Of a DNA stretch of 48,326 nt, positions 8,406 to 18,019 are shown piece after piece. This DNA is from JAVKFF01 sp040226215 (GTDB lineage: Bacteria > Pseudomonadota > Alphaproteobacteria > DSM-16000 > Inquilinaceae). The notes below the pieces were generated by a model. It did not search any database and was not told where the DNA came from. It saw only the letters and a list, made by a program, of their open reading frames with translations. A program made the translations under genes and the position numbers. The first letter of the stretch is position 1, and each line of letters starts with the position of its first letter. The stretch spans positions 1-48,326 of the forward strand of contig JAVKFF010000185.1 in the NCBI GenBank assembly GCA_040226215.1. Reading direction: 5' to 3'.

Positions 8406-9389
8406 TCACCGCGAAGCGATCGGCAGCCCGCCGGCGCGCAACGCCTCGCGCGTCGGATACCACATGTCGTGCGGCGGGGTGGCCAGCACGCGGGCGATGA
8501 ATGCCGGCGTGGCGCCCTGCCGCGACATCGCCTCGACCATGAAGCGGATGGCGGGGCTGTTGTCGGCCGCCGGCACCACGCGCTCCGGCACGCCGTCGGC
8601 ATTGGCGTCGAACTCGATGCGCGGCCGGTGAAAGCCGAGCCTGGCGCCGGCGTCGAGATAGGCAGGCTGGCCCTCCAGGAAGATCAGCGTGCAGGCGCTC
8701 AGGCACCAGCGCTCCACCTCCGTCGCCAGCCCCTCCCGTCGGACCAGGGCCATCAGCCGCTGGGCGATGGCGAGGTCGCCGCCGACGCTGTTCAGCCGCA
8801 GCAGCGCCGCATCGGGCGCCCGGGCGACGGCGGAATTGAGCGCGGCGACCAGCGACGGTTCCAGGATCGCGCCGCGCAGCGTGATGACGCCGCCGTCTGC
8901 GCTGACCGTCACCTCCGCCTCGCCGACCGTGGTGTTGCCGGTGAGGATGTGCCAGGAGAGCACCAGCGCGGGATCGTCGCCGCTGCGCACGGTGGCGAAG
9001 AGCAGGAAGACGAAGATGAAGCTGAGGCTGCCGCCGGTCGCCAGCGGACCGGCCTCCAGCTTGCGTATGACGCCCCAGGTGAGCGCGATGCCGGAGACGA
9101 CGAGCACGCCGACGGCGAGCCACAGTGTCAGCGCCCAGCTCCAGAGATCGCCGACCTCCGCGCCTCGCAGGCGGTCGACGGCGATGAAGATGAGAACCGC
9201 GGCGGCGGCGAACACCCCACCGGCGACGACAGCCGGCGCCCAGCTGCGCCGGTCCGCAGGCGGTGGCGGTGGCGTGTCGGGGGTCGCACCGCTCGGCGGG
9301 CCGCCCGACGCCCCCCACGGCCCCGGCCGCGCGGAACCATCCCGCTGCAGGCGGCGCGTCTTGGTCGGCCAGGGGCGTCTCGTCGTCAT
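8406..9389 (-). CDS. Membrane-anchored ClpP-fold (COG3904-like) putative periplasmic protease
   Basis: 327 aa. The first ~48 residues are Pro/Arg-rich, followed by three predicted transmembrane helices (VVAGGVFAAAAVLIFIAV, LWLAVGVLVVSGIALTW, SLSFIFVFLLFATV). The C-terminal ~190-residue domain looks like the ClpP/crotonase-type family of predicted periplasmic proteins: GGVITLRGAI, LLRLNSVGGDLAIAQRL (oxyanion-type glycines), then CLSACTLIFLEG with the candidate nucleophilic Ser, and LGFHRPR with a candidate His. The substrate is unknown and proteolysis is inferred from fold signatures only. The gene is divergent from the second VOC gene across a ~150-bp gap. Confidence 0.7.
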   Translation of the reverse strand: MTTRRPWPTKTRRLQRDGSARPGPWGASGGPPSGATPDTPPPPPADRRSWAPAVVAGGVFAAAAVLIFIAVDRLRGAEVGDLWSWALTLWLAVGVLVVSGIALTWGVIRKLEAGPLATGGSLSFIFVFLLFATVRSGDDPALVLSWHILTGNTTVGEAEVTVSADGGVITLRGAILEPSLVAALNSAVARAPDAALLRLNSVGGDLAIAQRLMALVRREGLATEVERWCLSACTLIFLEGQPAYLDAGARLGFHRPRIEFDANADGVPERVVPAADNSPAIRFMVEAMSRQGATPAFIARVLATPPHDMWYPTREALRAGGLPIASR

Positions 9390-9540
9390 CTGTCGGCGCT
9401 CGCGCGTCGGTGAATGGACCTGGTGGTGCTACTAGACCTAGGGTTCGAGAGCGCTCCGTCCAAATCAATGCGTGTATCACGGATCACGCCCGGCGACGGC
9501 GACACGATGAGACGCCTGTGCAGCAAGGGGCAAGAGCACA

Positions 9541-9912
9541 ATGGAACTTGGCAAGTTTTCAGTGAGCCTGGCGGTCAAGGACCTGGCCGCCTCACGGGAT
9601 TTCTACGAGAAGCTCGGCTTCGCCGTCATCGGCGGCGAGGCCGACCAGGGCTGGCTGATCCTCACCTCGCCCAGCGGTACCATCGGTCTGTTCCAGGGCA
9701 TGTTCGAGCGCAACATCCTGACCTTCAATCCCGGCTGGGATGCCGAGGGCAGGCCCAGCGCCGAATTCACCGATGTGCGCGAGATCCAGCAGCGCCTGAA
9801 GGCCGCCGGCATCCGCTTCGAAAGCGAGGCCGACGAGACGACGAGCGGGCCGGCAAGCTGCACGCTTCTCGATCCGGACGGCAACCCGATCCTCATCGAC
9901 CAGCATGTGTGA
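9541..9912 (+). CDS. VOC/glyoxalase superfamily protein
   Basis: 123 aa. A single paired βαβββ module is suggested by FSVSLAVKDLAASRDFYEKL, LFQGMFERNILTFNPGW, IQQRLKAAGIRF and the ending LLDPDGNPILIDQHV. The N-terminal metal His of canonical glyoxalases is replaced (KFSVSLAV), so catalytic activity is uncertain. Such proteins can act as binding or resistance proteins. The start ATG follows AAGGGGCAAGAG, a plausible ribosome-binding site. The 256 bp between its stop and atpC holds only a short palindrome at 10026-10051. Confidence 0.78.
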   Translation: MELGKFSVSLAVKDLAASRDFYEKLGFAVIGGEADQGWLILTSPSGTIGLFQGMFERNILTFNPGWDAEGRPSAEFTDVREIQQRLKAAGIRFESEADETTSGPASCTLLDPDGNPILIDQHV

Positions 9913-10025
9913 GCCGGGGGCGGCTTGCCGCGAGATCCGTGAAGACGGGCGACCGGTCCCGGGTCTGCGAAGCGGCACTCCGCGCCGCATCGCGCACGGG
10001 ACGACGCTAACTATTTGATTTAATT

Positions 10026-10051
10026 GTCATTCCCGCTTTCGCGGGGATGAC
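10026..10051. repeat. REP-like palindrome GTCATTCCCGC-TTTC-GCGGGGATGAC
   Basis: Eleven-base arms with one mismatch enclose a 4-base loop. Read on the minus strand the loop is GAAA, a stable tetraloop. The core (GTCATTCCCG/CGGGGATGAC) recurs at 21952-22042 and in part at 40966-41002, so it is a dispersed genomic palindrome. It lies ~120 bp after the atpC stop on the minus strand and could stabilise or end the atp transcript. It has no clear T-run. Confidence 0.75.
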
Positions 10052-10168
10052 AAGGAGAAGGGTTCGTGGAGATGACGGGAGAGAGTTGCGCGAAGAGGAC
10101 AAAGGGTGGATTCGCCGCGATGACACGGGTGGCGGACGGCGGCTGGCCGTCCGGGAGCGGTGAACGGC

Positions 10169-10570
10169 CTACAGCGCCTCGACGCGGGCCTGGGCGACCC
10201 TGATCCTGGCCTCCGCCGCGTTGCGCTCGGCATCGGTCTTGGCATCCTCGAGATCCTCGCGGGCGTCCTTCAGCGCCTGCTCCGCCTTCGCCCGGTCGAT
10301 GTCGACGACGGGCACGGCCTCCTCGGCCAGGATGGTGCAGCGCTCGGGCGTCACCTCGGCGAAACCGCCGGCGACGAAGATGCGCTCGCCCTCGCCGCCG
10401 CGGCTCTCGAACACCTCGATCACGCCGGGGCGCACCGTGGTGATCAGCGGCGCGTGGCGCGGCAGCACGCCGATATTGCCCTCCGCGCCCGGCACGATGA
10501 CCATCGCCACGTCCTTGGAGGCGAGGAGCCGTTCCGGCGAGACCAGTTCGAACGCCGTGGTGTCGGCCAT
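10169..10570 (-). CDS. atpC: F1 ATP synthase epsilon subunit
   Basis: 133 aa central-stalk subunit that couples c-ring rotation to the catalytic head and can inhibit ATP hydrolysis. The N-terminal β-sandwich is clear (FELVSPERLLASKDVAMVIVPGAEG, IGVLPRHAPLIT, RGGEGERIFVAGGFAEV). A C-terminal helical hairpin (KAEQALKDAREDLEDAKT onward) is present. It is the last gene of atpHAGDC and is separated from atpD by 88 bp holding a strong hairpin, so its level may be set separately from the other F1 subunits. Confidence 0.96.
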   Translation of the reverse strand: MADTTAFELVSPERLLASKDVAMVIVPGAEGNIGVLPRHAPLITTVRPGVIEVFESRGGEGERIFVAGGFAEVTPERCTILAEEAVPVVDIDRAKAEQALKDAREDLEDAKTDAERNAAEARIRVAQARVEAL

Positions 10571-10606
10571 GGGGTTCTTGCGTCCTTCTGCGCGATTCTC
10601 ATTAGC

Positions 10607-10650
10607 CTAGAGCATCTTGTCTGCGCCCGTTTGGGCGCTGGATGCTCTAG
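10607..10650. repeat. Long two-tier hairpin between atpD and atpC
   Basis: Perfect 10-base outer arms CTAGAGCATC (10607-10616) and GATGCTCTAG (10641-10650) enclose perfect 6-base inner arms GCGCCC (10623-10628) and GGGCGC (10633-10638) around a GTTT loop. In the minus-strand transcript this lies just after the atpD stop and before the atpC leader. No T-run follows, so an RNA-processing or stability element or a dispersed palindrome is more likely than a terminator. Confidence 0.85.
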
Positions 10651-10658
10651 CGGCGACG

Positions 10659-12098
10659 TCAGGCGGCCTCGGCCGCCAGCTTCTTGGCCTTGGCGACCGC
10701 GTCCTCGATGGTGCCGACCATGTAGAAGGCCGACTCCGGCAGGTGGTCGTACTCGCCCTCGCAGATCGCCTTAAAGCCCTTGATGGTGTCCTCGACCGAG
10801 ACGAAGACGCCCGGGCTGCCGGTGAACACCTCGGCCACGTGGAAGGGCTGGGAGAGGAAGCGCTGGATCTTGCGGGCGCGCGCCACCACCAGCTTGTCCT
10901 CCTCCGACAGCTCGTCCATGCCGAGAATGGCGATGATGTCCTGCAGCGACTTGTACTGCTGCAGGATCTGCTGCACCCGGCGGGCGGTGTTGTAGTGCTC
11001 CTCGCCGACCACGCGCGGATCGAGGATGCGGCTGGTGGAGTCGAGCGGGTCGACCGCCGGGTAGATGCCGAGCTCGGAGATCTGGCGCGACAGCACCGTC
11101 GTGGCGTCGAGGTGCGAGAAGGAGGTGGCCGGCGCGGGGTCGGTCAGGTCGTCGGCGGGCACGTAGATGGCCTGCACCGAGGTGATCGAGCCCTTGGTGG
11201 TCGAGGTGATGCGCTCCTGCAGCGCGCCCATGTCGGTCGACAAGGTCGGCTGGTAGCCCACCGCCGAGGGGATGCGGCCGAGCAGGGCCGAGACCTCGGC
11301 ACCCGCCTGGGTGAAGCGGAAGATGTTGTCGACGAAGAACAGCACGTCCTGGCCTTCCTCGTCGCGGAAGTATTCCGCCAGCGTCAGGCCGGAGAGGCCG
11401 ACGCGGGCGCGGGCGCCCGGCGGCTCGTTCATCTGGCCGTAGACCAGCGCCACCTTGGAGCCGTCGGTCGAGCCGTCCTCGGCGATCTTGATGACGCCGC
11501 TATCGATCATCTCGTGATAGAGGTCGTTGCCCTCGCGGGTGCGCTCGCCCACCCCGGCGAAGACCGAGTAGCCGCCATGGGCCTTGGCGACGTTGTTGAT
11601 CAGCTCCTGGATGGTCACCGTCTTGCCGACGCCGGCACCGCCGAACAGGCCGATCTTGCCGCCCTTGGCGTAGGGCGCCAGCAGGTCGATGACCTTGATG
11701 CCGGTGACCAGCATCTCCGGCTCCGTCGACTGCTCGGCGAGCGTCGGGGCGGAGCGGTGGATCGGCATGCGCTCCTTGGTCTTCACCTCGCCCTTCTCGT
11801 CGATCGGTTCGCCGATGACGTTGAGGATGCGGCCCAGCGTCTCCGGCCCCACCGGCATGGTGATCGGACCGCCGGTATCGGTCACCTCCTGCCCACGCAC
11901 CAGGCCGTCGGTGGAGTCCATGGCGATGGTGCGCACGGTGTTCTCACCCAGGTGCTGCGCGACTTCCAGGACGAGCTGCTTGTCGTCGAGCTTGGTGGTG
12001 ATCGCGTTCATGATCGCCGGCAGGTCGCCGTCGAACTGCACGTCCACCACGGCGCCCGTCACCTGGGTAATCCGACCGGTCGTGTTGCTGCTTGCCAT
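10659..12098 (-). CDS. atpD: F1 ATP synthase beta subunit
   Basis: 479 aa catalytic subunit of the F1 head. The start ATG 12098 gives MASSNTTGRITQVTGAVVDV and is preceded by AGGAGAG. The Walker A motif is GGAGVGKT (residues 153-160). Further signatures are GERTREGNDLYHEM, VALVYGQMNEPPGAR, the Walker B region DVLFFVDNIFRFTQAG, the signature PAVDPLDSTSR and the C-terminal FHVAEVFTGSPG. It lies 47 bp downstream of atpG in the operon. Nothing in the sequence departs from the family. Confidence 0.98.
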   Translation of the reverse strand: MASSNTTGRITQVTGAVVDVQFDGDLPAIMNAITTKLDDKQLVLEVAQHLGENTVRTIAMDSTDGLVRGQEVTDTGGPITMPVGPETLGRILNVIGEPIDEKGEVKTKERMPIHRSAPTLAEQSTEPEMLVTGIKVIDLLAPYAKGGKIGLFGGAGVGKTVTIQELINNVAKAHGGYSVFAGVGERTREGNDLYHEMIDSGVIKIAEDGSTDGSKVALVYGQMNEPPGARARVGLSGLTLAEYFRDEEGQDVLFFVDNIFRFTQAGAEVSALLGRIPSAVGYQPTLSTDMGALQERITSTTKGSITSVQAIYVPADDLTDPAPATSFSHLDATTVLSRQISELGIYPAVDPLDSTSRILDPRVVGEEHYNTARRVQQILQQYKSLQDIIAILGMDELSEEDKLVVARARKIQRFLSQPFHVAEVFTGSPGVFVSVEDTIKGFKAICEGEYDHLPESAFYMVGTIEDAVAKAKKLAAEAA

Positions 12099-12145
12099 CT
12101 GTCCTACTCTCCTGGGCGGGCTTTCGGTCTGTCCGGACGGGGCGG

Positions 12146-13045
12146 TCAGACCGCCTCGGCGCCCGAAATGATCTCGATGAGTTCCTTGGTGATGACGGCC
12201 TGGCGGGTCCGGTTGTAGACCAGCGTCAGGTTGTTGATCATGTCGCCGGCATTGCGTGTGGCGTTGTCCATGGCGGTCATCCGCGCACCCTGCTCGGACG
12301 CCGCGGATTCCAGCATCGCCTTGAAGAACTGCACCGCGAGGTTGCGCGGGATCAGCTCGGCGATGATCTGCTCCTCCTCGGGCTCGAACTCGTAGACCGC
12401 GTTGCCGACGCTGGGCGGCTGCGCCTCCGCGCCTCGCTCGCCGCCCTTCTCCTCGACCGACAGCGGGATCAGCTGCTGGTTGGTGACGATCTGCGAGATG
12501 GCCGATTTGAAGCGGTTGTAGATCACCTCGCAGATGTCGAATTCGCCCGCCTCGAATGCCTGGATGACCTTGGTGGCGACGCCATCGGCATCGGCGAAGG
12601 TCAGGCGCGGGCGGCCGACATCGATGACCGAGTCGGTGATCAGCTGGCTGAGGTCGCGGCGCAGGTTGTCGCGCCCCTTGCGGCCGACGCAGAGCAGCTT
12701 GACCTGCTTGCCTTGGTCGCGCAGTTCGCGCACCCGGCGGCGCGTCTCGCGCACGATGGACGCGTTGAAGCCGCCGCATAGGCCGCGATCGGCGGTCATC
12801 ACCACCAGCAGGTAGGTGTCCTGCTTGCCGGTGCCGACCATCAGCTTCGGTCCCTGGCCGCCCTTCACCCCGGCGGCGACGCTGGCCAGCATGCGCTCCA
12901 TGCGCTCGGCATAGGGGCGCCCGGCCTCCGCCTGCTCCTGGGCGCGGCGCAGCTTCGAGGCCGCGACCATCTTCATGGCCGAGGTGATCTTCTGCGTCGA
13001 CTTGACGCTGGCGATCCGGTTTCGCAGGTCCTTGAGGCTCGGCAT
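12146..13045 (-). CDS. atpG: F1 ATP synthase gamma subunit
   Basis: 299 aa rotor shaft protein. Both conserved ends are visible: the N-terminal MPSLKDLRNRIASVKSTQKIT with AMKMVAASKLRRAQ, and the C-terminal AMDNATRNAGDMINNLTLVYNR with QAVITKELIEIISGA. Those two helices form the coiled-coil shaft inside the α3β3 ring. The central domain contains TADRGLCGGFN. The start at 13045 is preceded by AGGGAT. It lies 48 bp after atpA. Confidence 0.97.
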   Translation of the reverse strand: MPSLKDLRNRIASVKSTQKITSAMKMVAASKLRRAQEQAEAGRPYAERMERMLASVAAGVKGGQGPKLMVGTGKQDTYLLVVMTADRGLCGGFNASIVRETRRRVRELRDQGKQVKLLCVGRKGRDNLRRDLSQLITDSVIDVGRPRLTFADADGVATKVIQAFEAGEFDICEVIYNRFKSAISQIVTNQQLIPLSVEEKGGERGAEAQPPSVGNAVYEFEPEEEQIIAELIPRNLAVQFFKAMLESAASEQGARMTAMDNATRNAGDMINNLTLVYNRTRQAVITKELIEIISGAEAV

Positions 13046-13093
13046 CTCGATCCCTGGCTTGGCCTTGGGTTTCCGGCGTCGATGGCGGCGTGG

Positions 13094-14625
<1,532 letters not shown>

Positions 14626-14626
<1 letters not shown>

Positions 14627-15186
14627 CAGCCAATCCCTTTCATGGCCAGTTGCATCTTGTTCAGTTTCGTCGCGAGGGAGCCGTCGACCATGCGGCTGCC
14701 GACCTGCACGATCAGGCCGCCGAGCAGGGACGGGTCCACGGTGATGTCGACGCTGACCTTGGCCCCGACGGCCTTCCTGATCTGGTCCGTCAGCGCCTCG
14801 ACCTGGGCGTCGGAAAGCTTGTGCGCGGCGGTCACCTTGGCGGTCATCTCGCCGCGCCGGCGGGCGAGCTCCGCCAGATAGGAGTCGATCATGCCCGGCA
14901 GCGCGAACAGCCGCCGATTGCCGGCGACCACCCCCACGAACTTGATCGTCAGATCCGTCGCGCCGGCCTGCTTGAGGACCGCGGTGATCGCCCTGGTCTG
15001 CTCCTCGCGGCTGAGCAGCGGGCTGCGGGTCAGGGCGCGCAGGTCGGCGCTGTCGATCAGCGCCTGCTTGATGGTGCGGAGGTCGTCGGCGACCTCGTCG
15101 AGCGCTTTGGCCTCGTCCGCCAGTTCGAAGAGCGCCAAGGCATAGCGCTTGGCGATTCCTGACGTTGCTGTTTCGCTGGCTGCCAC
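14626..15186 (-). CDS. atpH: F1 ATP synthase delta subunit
   Basis: 186 aa peripheral-stalk subunit linking the F1 head to the b subunits. I place the start at GTG 15186 (VAASETATSGIAKRYALALFEL). It is preceded by GAGGAACGAC, a good ribosome-binding site, and it gives the usual delta length. An in-frame ATG at 15246 would add 20 residues with no family similarity. The conserved C-terminal segment is VDPSLLGGLIVQVGSRMVDGS. It is the first gene of atpHAGDC. As usual in alphaproteobacteria, the Fo genes (atpIBEF) are not adjacent. Confidence 0.93.
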
Positions 15187-15694
15187 GTCGTTCCTCAGTG
15201 CGGACGATGCCGCGGTTCGTTCCCGGATTCGCGATTGATCGGCCATCCGAGAAGCCGGCCGGCGGGCCTGCCTGACGGACGCGGAGGCTGGTGGTCGGAC
15301 CCGAAGCAGAACCCTCGCCCAGGACCGTCGCAGGGGAAACGGCGCGCACGAGCCTCCCGCACGCGACCGGGCGGTCATCTATCACAGGGGTATGTGCGGT
15401 GCAACCTGTGAAAGCGGCGGCCCGCCCGCCCCGGCGGCGGTGGAAAAGCCGTATCGGCGGAATAGCTTGGTGGTGTCGCGTGTCATACAAGGGCGTTACC
15501 GGCGATCCGTCGGGCGGGAGGCACCGGCGAGGCTGCTGGCAGCGGCCGGATGCGGCCCTTGGAGACAGGGGAGTCGGCCACGGGTGAACGCCCCGGGGAC
15601 GGCGCCGCGCAAGACGATTATCGGGGCCGGCTCGAGTCTTGTACGAGCCGGGCAAACAATATCGGGCCACACTGGATTGGGGAGTAAGTTCACC
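15187..15694. promoter_or_regulatory. 508-bp divergent intergenic region between atpH and the cytochrome c' gene
   Basis: No convincing coding sequence. It should carry the promoter of the atp operon (leftward) and of the cytochrome c' gene (rightward). The clearest structure is a perfect inverted repeat TCACAGG (15382-15388) and CCTGTGA (15405-15411) with a 16-base spacer. On the minus strand a TTGCAC hexamer inside it sits 17 bp before TAGATG, a weak -35/-10 pair reading toward atpH. On the plus side GGGGAG at ~15680 serves as ribosome-binding site for the cytochrome gene. The promoter assignment is tentative. Confidence 0.45.
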
Positions 15695-16165
15695 ATGCGT
15701 CAGGGAATGAAGCTATTCGTCGCTGCGGCAAGCCTGGCGGCCGTCGCCGGGTCCGGCATGTCGCTGGCCCAGCCGATGGACGATCCGGCCGAGGCGGTCG
15801 CGTTCCGCGAGGCCAACATGCGCATCTTCGGCGGCGCACTCAGGGCCTCGGCCATGCTGGTGCGTAACGAGGGCGGCACGGTGGAGGCGGCACAGGCCGC
15901 CACCGCGGCGGCGGCACAGGTTGCGCCCTTCATCCTGCGGCTGTTCCCGGAGGGGACCGAGCAGGGCGTGGGCGAGAGCGACGCCCTGCCGGCGATCTGG
16001 GAGAACTGGGACGACTTCTCCGCGGGAGCCAACGCGGCGTCGGAAGCCATCGCGGCCCTTGCCGAGGCGGCGGAGAGCGGCGACGTGGCCGCCATCGGTG
16101 CGGCGCTGGGCGCCGCCGGCCAGACCTGCGGCGCCTGTCACGAGACCTATCGGGCGGAGAACTGA
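15695..16165 (+). CDS. Cytochrome c' (class II c-type cytochrome)
   Basis: 156 aa periplasmic monohaem cytochrome. The signal peptide MKLFVAAASLAAVAGSGMSLAQ ends near residue 26. The mature protein is predicted to be all-helical. An N-terminal REANMRIFGGALRASA corresponds to the helix carrying the axial ligand or pocket, LPAIWENWDDF is a class II signature, and the haem site CGACH is near the C-terminus (C145, C148, H149), as expected for the four-helix-bundle cytochrome c' family. These bind NO or shuttle electrons, and the exact role here is not shown. The ATG at 15695 follows GGGGAG. It heads a run of haem-protein genes on this strand. Confidence 0.9.
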   Translation: MRQGMKLFVAAASLAAVAGSGMSLAQPMDDPAEAVAFREANMRIFGGALRASAMLVRNEGGTVEAAQAATAAAAQVAPFILRLFPEGTEQGVGESDALPAIWENWDDFSAGANAASEAIAALAEAAESGDVAAIGAALGAAGQTCGACHETYRAEN

Positions 16166-16319
16166 GCGGCCGGGCCGCCTGATCCGCGGCACCGGCGTTT
16201 CGACGTGGCGAGTGGGCGGCCTGCCCCTCGCCACGTTGCCGTTTCGGTGACACGATAGGCTGCAGTTGCGACAGCCCCGGGGCGCCCCCGGAGGCGACGT
16301 CGACGAGGAGTGACGCAAG

Positions 16320-17276
16320 ATGGCCTGGAAGCGCGTTCTCGGAACCGGCGTGATCGTCGTGGTCGTCGCGGCGGCCGGCGGCTATTACGCGCTGAGCTCC
16401 CATCCCCCTTCTGTCCTGGCTCCGGCGGAAACCGCCGTGGCCGCGGCGGAGGCGGCAGGCCAGTGGGGTGCGGACGGCGCCTCTCTCGACGGCGCGCCCG
16501 ACAGTGCGACGCCGGGCGAGACGGCGGCGGAACGCGGGGCCTACATCTTCACCGCGGCCGGCTGCGGTTCCTGCCACACGGCGGAGGACGGCGCACCGCT
16601 GGCCGGCGGCGTGGCCATCGCTTCGCCCTTCGGCACCTTCTACGGCCCCAACATCACGCCGCACGCGGAGGCCGGCATCGGCGGCTGGAGCCGCGACGAC
16701 CTCGTCCGCGCCCTGCGCCAGGGCGTGTCGCCCGACGGCAGCGTCTATTACCCGGCCTTTCCCTACACCTCCTATACAGGGATGAGTGACCGCGACATCG
16801 ACGACCTCTGGGCCTATCTGCAGACCGTCGAGCCCAGCGCGACTCCGAGCACACCGCACGATCTCGCCTTCCCGTTCTCCTGGCGTTTCCTGCTGAACGG
16901 CTGGCAGCTCTTCTACATGGCCGAGGGACGCCCGGCGATCGCCGAGGAGGCGCCGGACGCCTGGCGCCGCGGCGCCTATCTGGTGGAGGCGCTGGGCCAT
17001 TGCGGCCAGTGCCATTCCCCCCGCACGGCATTGGGCGGCGTCGACTGGTCGGCGCCCTTCACCGGCAGCGACCGGGCGCCGCCGATCACGCCCGAAGCGC
17101 TCGCCGGCTGGTCGCTGGGCGACCTCACCTTCATGTTCGAGATCGGCATGCTGCCCGACGGCGATTTCGTCGGCTCTGAGATGGCGGACGTGCAGGCCGG
17201 CCTGGCGGAGCTGACCGCCGCCGACCGCCAGGCCATCGCCGCCTATCTCCTTGGCGGGAGCGTGCCGGCTGAGTGA
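16320..17276 (+). CDS. Membrane-anchored dihaem cytochrome c
   Basis: 318 aa. An uncleaved N-terminal helix (VLGTGVIVVVVAAAGGYYAL) anchors it in the inner membrane with the rest in the periplasm. Two haem c sites are present: C82-GSC-H86 and C228-GQC-H232, each in a cytochrome c domain. Distal Met candidates include DLWAYLQTV-flanking positions and EIGMLPDGDF. Similar dihaem proteins act as electron-transfer subunits for periplasmic dehydrogenases, and one partner could be the b561 encoded next. No dehydrogenase gene is adjacent. ATG 16320 follows GAGGAG. The 154 bp before it holds no gene. Confidence 0.9.
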   Translation: MAWKRVLGTGVIVVVVAAAGGYYALSSHPPSVLAPAETAVAAAEAAGQWGADGASLDGAPDSATPGETAAERGAYIFTAAGCGSCHTAEDGAPLAGGVAIASPFGTFYGPNITPHAEAGIGGWSRDDLVRALRQGVSPDGSVYYPAFPYTSYTGMSDRDIDDLWAYLQTVEPSATPSTPHDLAFPFSWRFLLNGWQLFYMAEGRPAIAEEAPDAWRRGAYLVEALGHCGQCHSPRTALGGVDWSAPFTGSDRAPPITPEALAGWSLGDLTFMFEIGMLPDGDFVGSEMADVQAGLAELTAADRQAIAAYLLGGSVPAE

Positions 17277-17416
17277 GGCCTTTGGTGAGGCCGTTGGCGC
17301 GACCGTCATCCGGCCGTCATGGAACAGGCCTATCCTGTCCACTGCATGGGGAAGAACCGACAACCTGTCGTCACCAGGCCGAGACCGGATGAGCGCCGAT
17401 CGATGGCGAATCGATA

Positions 17417-18019
17417 GTGGCGCGGCGCGCCCGCTATGCCGGGGTTCAGATCCTGCTGCACTGGACCATGGCCGCGGCTCTGCTCACGTTGCTCGGCTTC
17501 GGCCTGGCCATCGGACGCATGGGGTTCGGCGACACGGTGCTGGGTCTCGGCCTGTTCGAGGCCTACCAGGTGCACAAGTCCGTCGGCCTCACGCTCGGTC
17601 TCCTGGCGCTGGCGCGCCTGCTCTTCCGGATCGTCTGGCCGCCCCCGGCCCTGCCGCGCGACATGCCGCGCCCGACGCGCGTCGCCGCCGCGGTGAACCA
17701 CTACGCGCTCTATTGTCTGATGATCGCCATGCCGGCCGTCGGCTGGCTCATGGTCTCCGCCTCGCCCCTGCGGGTGCCGACCATCGTCTTCGGGCTCGTC
17801 GAGCTGCCCCATCTGACAGCGCCCGACGAGGCGCTGGAGCGGGCGATGATGCGCCTTCACGGCGCTCTCGCGATGCTGTTCGCGGTGCTGATCGCGGTTC
17901 ATGTGATCGCGGCACTGAAGCACGCCGTTGTCGACCGGGACGGTGTCTTGGACCGGATGTTGCCTTGGGCGCGCCGGGGATCCGCCCGGCGGGCGTTCGG
18001 GCGGTCGGGCGCTGAATGA
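17417..18019 (+). CDS. Cytochrome b561
   Basis: 200 aa integral membrane dihaem b cytochrome with four predicted helices. Candidate haem ligands lie in the helices: H15 (QILLHW), H53 (YQVHKSVG), H148 (MRLHGAL) and H162 (IAVHV). This is the pattern of bacterial b561 proteins that pass electrons between quinone and periplasmic acceptors. Reading starts at GTG 17417. No good ribosome-binding site is visible, but the HW motif at residue 15 forbids a later start. The yceI gene follows with an ATGA overlap, the same pairing as yceJ-yceI in enterobacteria. Confidence 0.92.
   Translation: MARRARYAGVQILLHWTMAAALLTLLGFGLAIGRMGFGDTVLGLGLFEAYQVHKSVGLTLGLLALARLLFRIVWPPPALPRDMPRPTRVAAAVNHYALYCLMIAMPAVGWLMVSASPLRVPTIVFGLVELPHLTAPDEALERAMMRLHGALAMLFAVLIAVHVIAALKHAVVDRDGVLDRMLPWARRGSARRAFGRSGAE

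Noticed and set aside
9430..9470. tRNA-like 3' end (GGGTTCGAGAGCGC...CCGTCCA)
   Set aside because: The bases flanking the TTCGA loop do not form a 5-bp T stem and no matching acceptor, D or anticodon arms lie upstream.
15187..15246. Longer atpH start at ATG 15246
   Set aside because: The added 20 residues have no family similarity; GTG 15186 has a good ribosome-binding site and gives the usual 186 aa.
15291..15600. Short frames in the atpH/cytochrome c' gap
   Set aside because: Arg/Pro-rich translations, no ribosome-binding sites, no recognisable domains; they look like random frames in GC-rich DNA.
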